The position numbers and the translations under genes are program-made. 64,000 nt of DNA from Alkaliflexus imshenetskii DSM 15055. Its GTDB lineage: Bacteria > Bacteroidota > Bacteroidia > Bacteroidales > Marinilabiliaceae. Numbering within the stretch: position 1 is the stretch's first letter; each line of letters opens with the position of its first letter. The stretch spans positions 833,635 to 897,634 of the forward strand of contig NZ_KI912105.1 of assembly GCF_000517065.1 (NCBI RefSeq), read 5' to 3'. A model generated the notes under the pieces. The model saw only the letters and a list, made by a program, of their open reading frames with translations. It did not search any database and was not told where the DNA came from. Positions 63,299 to 64,000 of the stretch are shown piece by piece.

Positions 63299-64000
63299 CT
63301 ACTCCTGTGGTTTCAACCATCTGTTGAGCCACCCTGCAAACTCCCTTTGCCACAAAATACCGTTCTGTGCCGAAAGCACCCAATGGTTCTCTTCAGGAAA
63401 GTATAAAAACCTGCTGGGGATGTTTCGCATTTGCGCGGCATTAAATGCTGCCATTCCCTGCGACTCTGGCACTCTGAAATCCTTGGCTCCGTGAATAACC
63501 AGAATGGGCGTGTCCCAATTTTTCACAAACGAATGGGGCGAAAACTCATATCTGTTATCGGGTCGCTCCCAATACGGGCCTCCCAAATCCCAATTCACGA
63601 AAAACATCTCCTCAGTGGTGTCATACATCATATCCATATTAAACACCCCGCAGTGGGAAATAAAAGCGTTAAATCTGCCATTGTGATTACCAGCCAACCA
63701 ATATACCGAGTAACCGCCATAGCTGGCACCTACTGCTCCCATGCGGGTTTCATCCACAAAAGACTCTTTGGCAACCGCATCAATGGCGCTTAGGTAATCT
63801 TTCAGATTCTGACCACCCCAATCGCCACTAATTTGCTCGTTCCACTCCGTTCCAAAACCGGGAAGTCCTCTGCGGTTTGGTGCCACCACAATGTAATCGT
63901 TGGCAGCCATCATCTGAAAATTCCATCGATAGCTCCAAAACTGGCTAACTCCACTCTGCGGACCACCCTGACAATATAATATGGCTGGGTATTTTTTCGC
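63299..64000 (-). CDS. S9-family (prolyl oligopeptidase-like) peptidase, 5' part outside window
   Basis: The frame is open to the window edge, so only the C-terminal 233 residues are present (an internal Met at 63913 is not the start). The alpha/beta-hydrolase domain begins YPAILYCQGGPQSG. The triad is Ser in GASYGGYS (fragment residue 93), Asp in HGAKDFRVPE (174) and His in EENHWV (206). It is typical of S9C/dipeptidyl-peptidase-like enzymes of Bacteroidota, which are usually exported and carry an N-terminal propeller, not visible here. It is separated from the DUF302 gene by 90 bases. Confidence 0.92.
   Translation of the reverse strand, partial: AKKYPAILYCQGGPQSGVSQFWSYRWNFQMMAANDYIVVAPNRRGLPGFGTEWNEQISGDWGGQNLKDYLSAIDAVAKESFVDETRMGAVGASYGGYSVYWLAGNHNGRFNAFISHCGVFNMDMMYDTTEEMFFVNWDLGGPYWERPDNRYEFSPHSFVKNWDTPILVIHGAKDFRVPESQGMAAFNAAQMRNIPSRFLYFPEENHWVLSAQNGILWQREFAGWLNRWLKPQE

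Overview
The window looks like chromosomal DNA of a free-living, polysaccharide-degrading member of the phylum Bacteroidota, probably class Bacteroidia (a Marinilabiliales-like lineage is my guess, not something the sequence proves). The evidence is SusC/SusD pairs, several proteins ending in a type IX secretion (T9SS) type A sorting domain, lipoproteins with short lipoboxes, promoter-like TTG-N19/20-TAnnTTTG elements, long AT-rich intergenic stretches and an IS21-type element of the kind common in this phylum. No rRNA, tRNA or CRISPR array was seen.

Layout. 1-2947: two gene fragments and a 2.7 kb IS21-family element (istA, istB) with multiply repeated ends. 2941-5710: a small cluster with a YdeI-like gene cut by the IS, a RidA homologue, a WYL regulator, a DUF2200 protein and a DUF1801-YdeI fusion. 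5852-9632: an orphan histidine kinase, a DUF2867 SDR protein and a decayed membrane-protein gene. 9840-17685: GH20 hexosaminidase, cobalamin adenosyltransferase, ABC-F ATPase, CobW-type GTPase and a membrane histidine kinase. 17679-25008: a six-hairpin glycosidase-like lipoprotein, DUF4328, DinB, two unknown small proteins, and a membrane LytTR regulator next to an acyltransferase. 25319-27810: an orphan SusD-like protein with a T9SS-sorted partner. 28141-30759: copper ATPase and copper chaperone. 30873-35578: a T9SS-sorted multidomain protein, a 65-residue membrane protein, and the operon DtxR/MntR-type regulator, ZIP transporter, endonuclease III.

35764-58377 is mainly carbohydrate catabolism. 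A T9SS-sorted PL1 pectate lyase is on the plus strand. On the minus strand, from the regulator downward, come a SusR-like membrane regulator, SusC, SusD, a tandem LamG lipoprotein, a T9SS-sorted GH144-type protein, a GH3 beta-glucosidase, a GH144-type lipoprotein, an endonuclease/exonuclease/phosphatase-fold lipoprotein, a GH43 enzyme and a CE1-like esterase. The two GH144-type proteins keep four acidic residues whose spacing matches the active-site residues I remember for Chitinophaga pinensis endo-beta-1,2-glucanase. With GH3 and SusCD this suggests a beta-1,2-glucan utilisation locus: surface cleavage, import, periplasmic trimming to sophorose, then glucose. The substrate is inferred, not shown.

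58617-64000 (minus strand) has a sugar nucleotidyltransferase, an N-acetylmuramoyl-L-alanine amidase, a lipopolysaccharide-kinase-like protein, a free-standing threonyl-tRNA synthetase editing domain, a VOC protein, a DUF302 lipoprotein and the 3' part of an S9 peptidase that runs off the window.

The least explained DNA is non-coding: a regular array of five 18-bp palindrome-like units at 38528-38634 between convergent genes, a 75-bp repeat present at 7372 and 38297, a GC-rich repeat at 12320-12435, and a degenerate 30-bp tandem repeat at 30411-30501.
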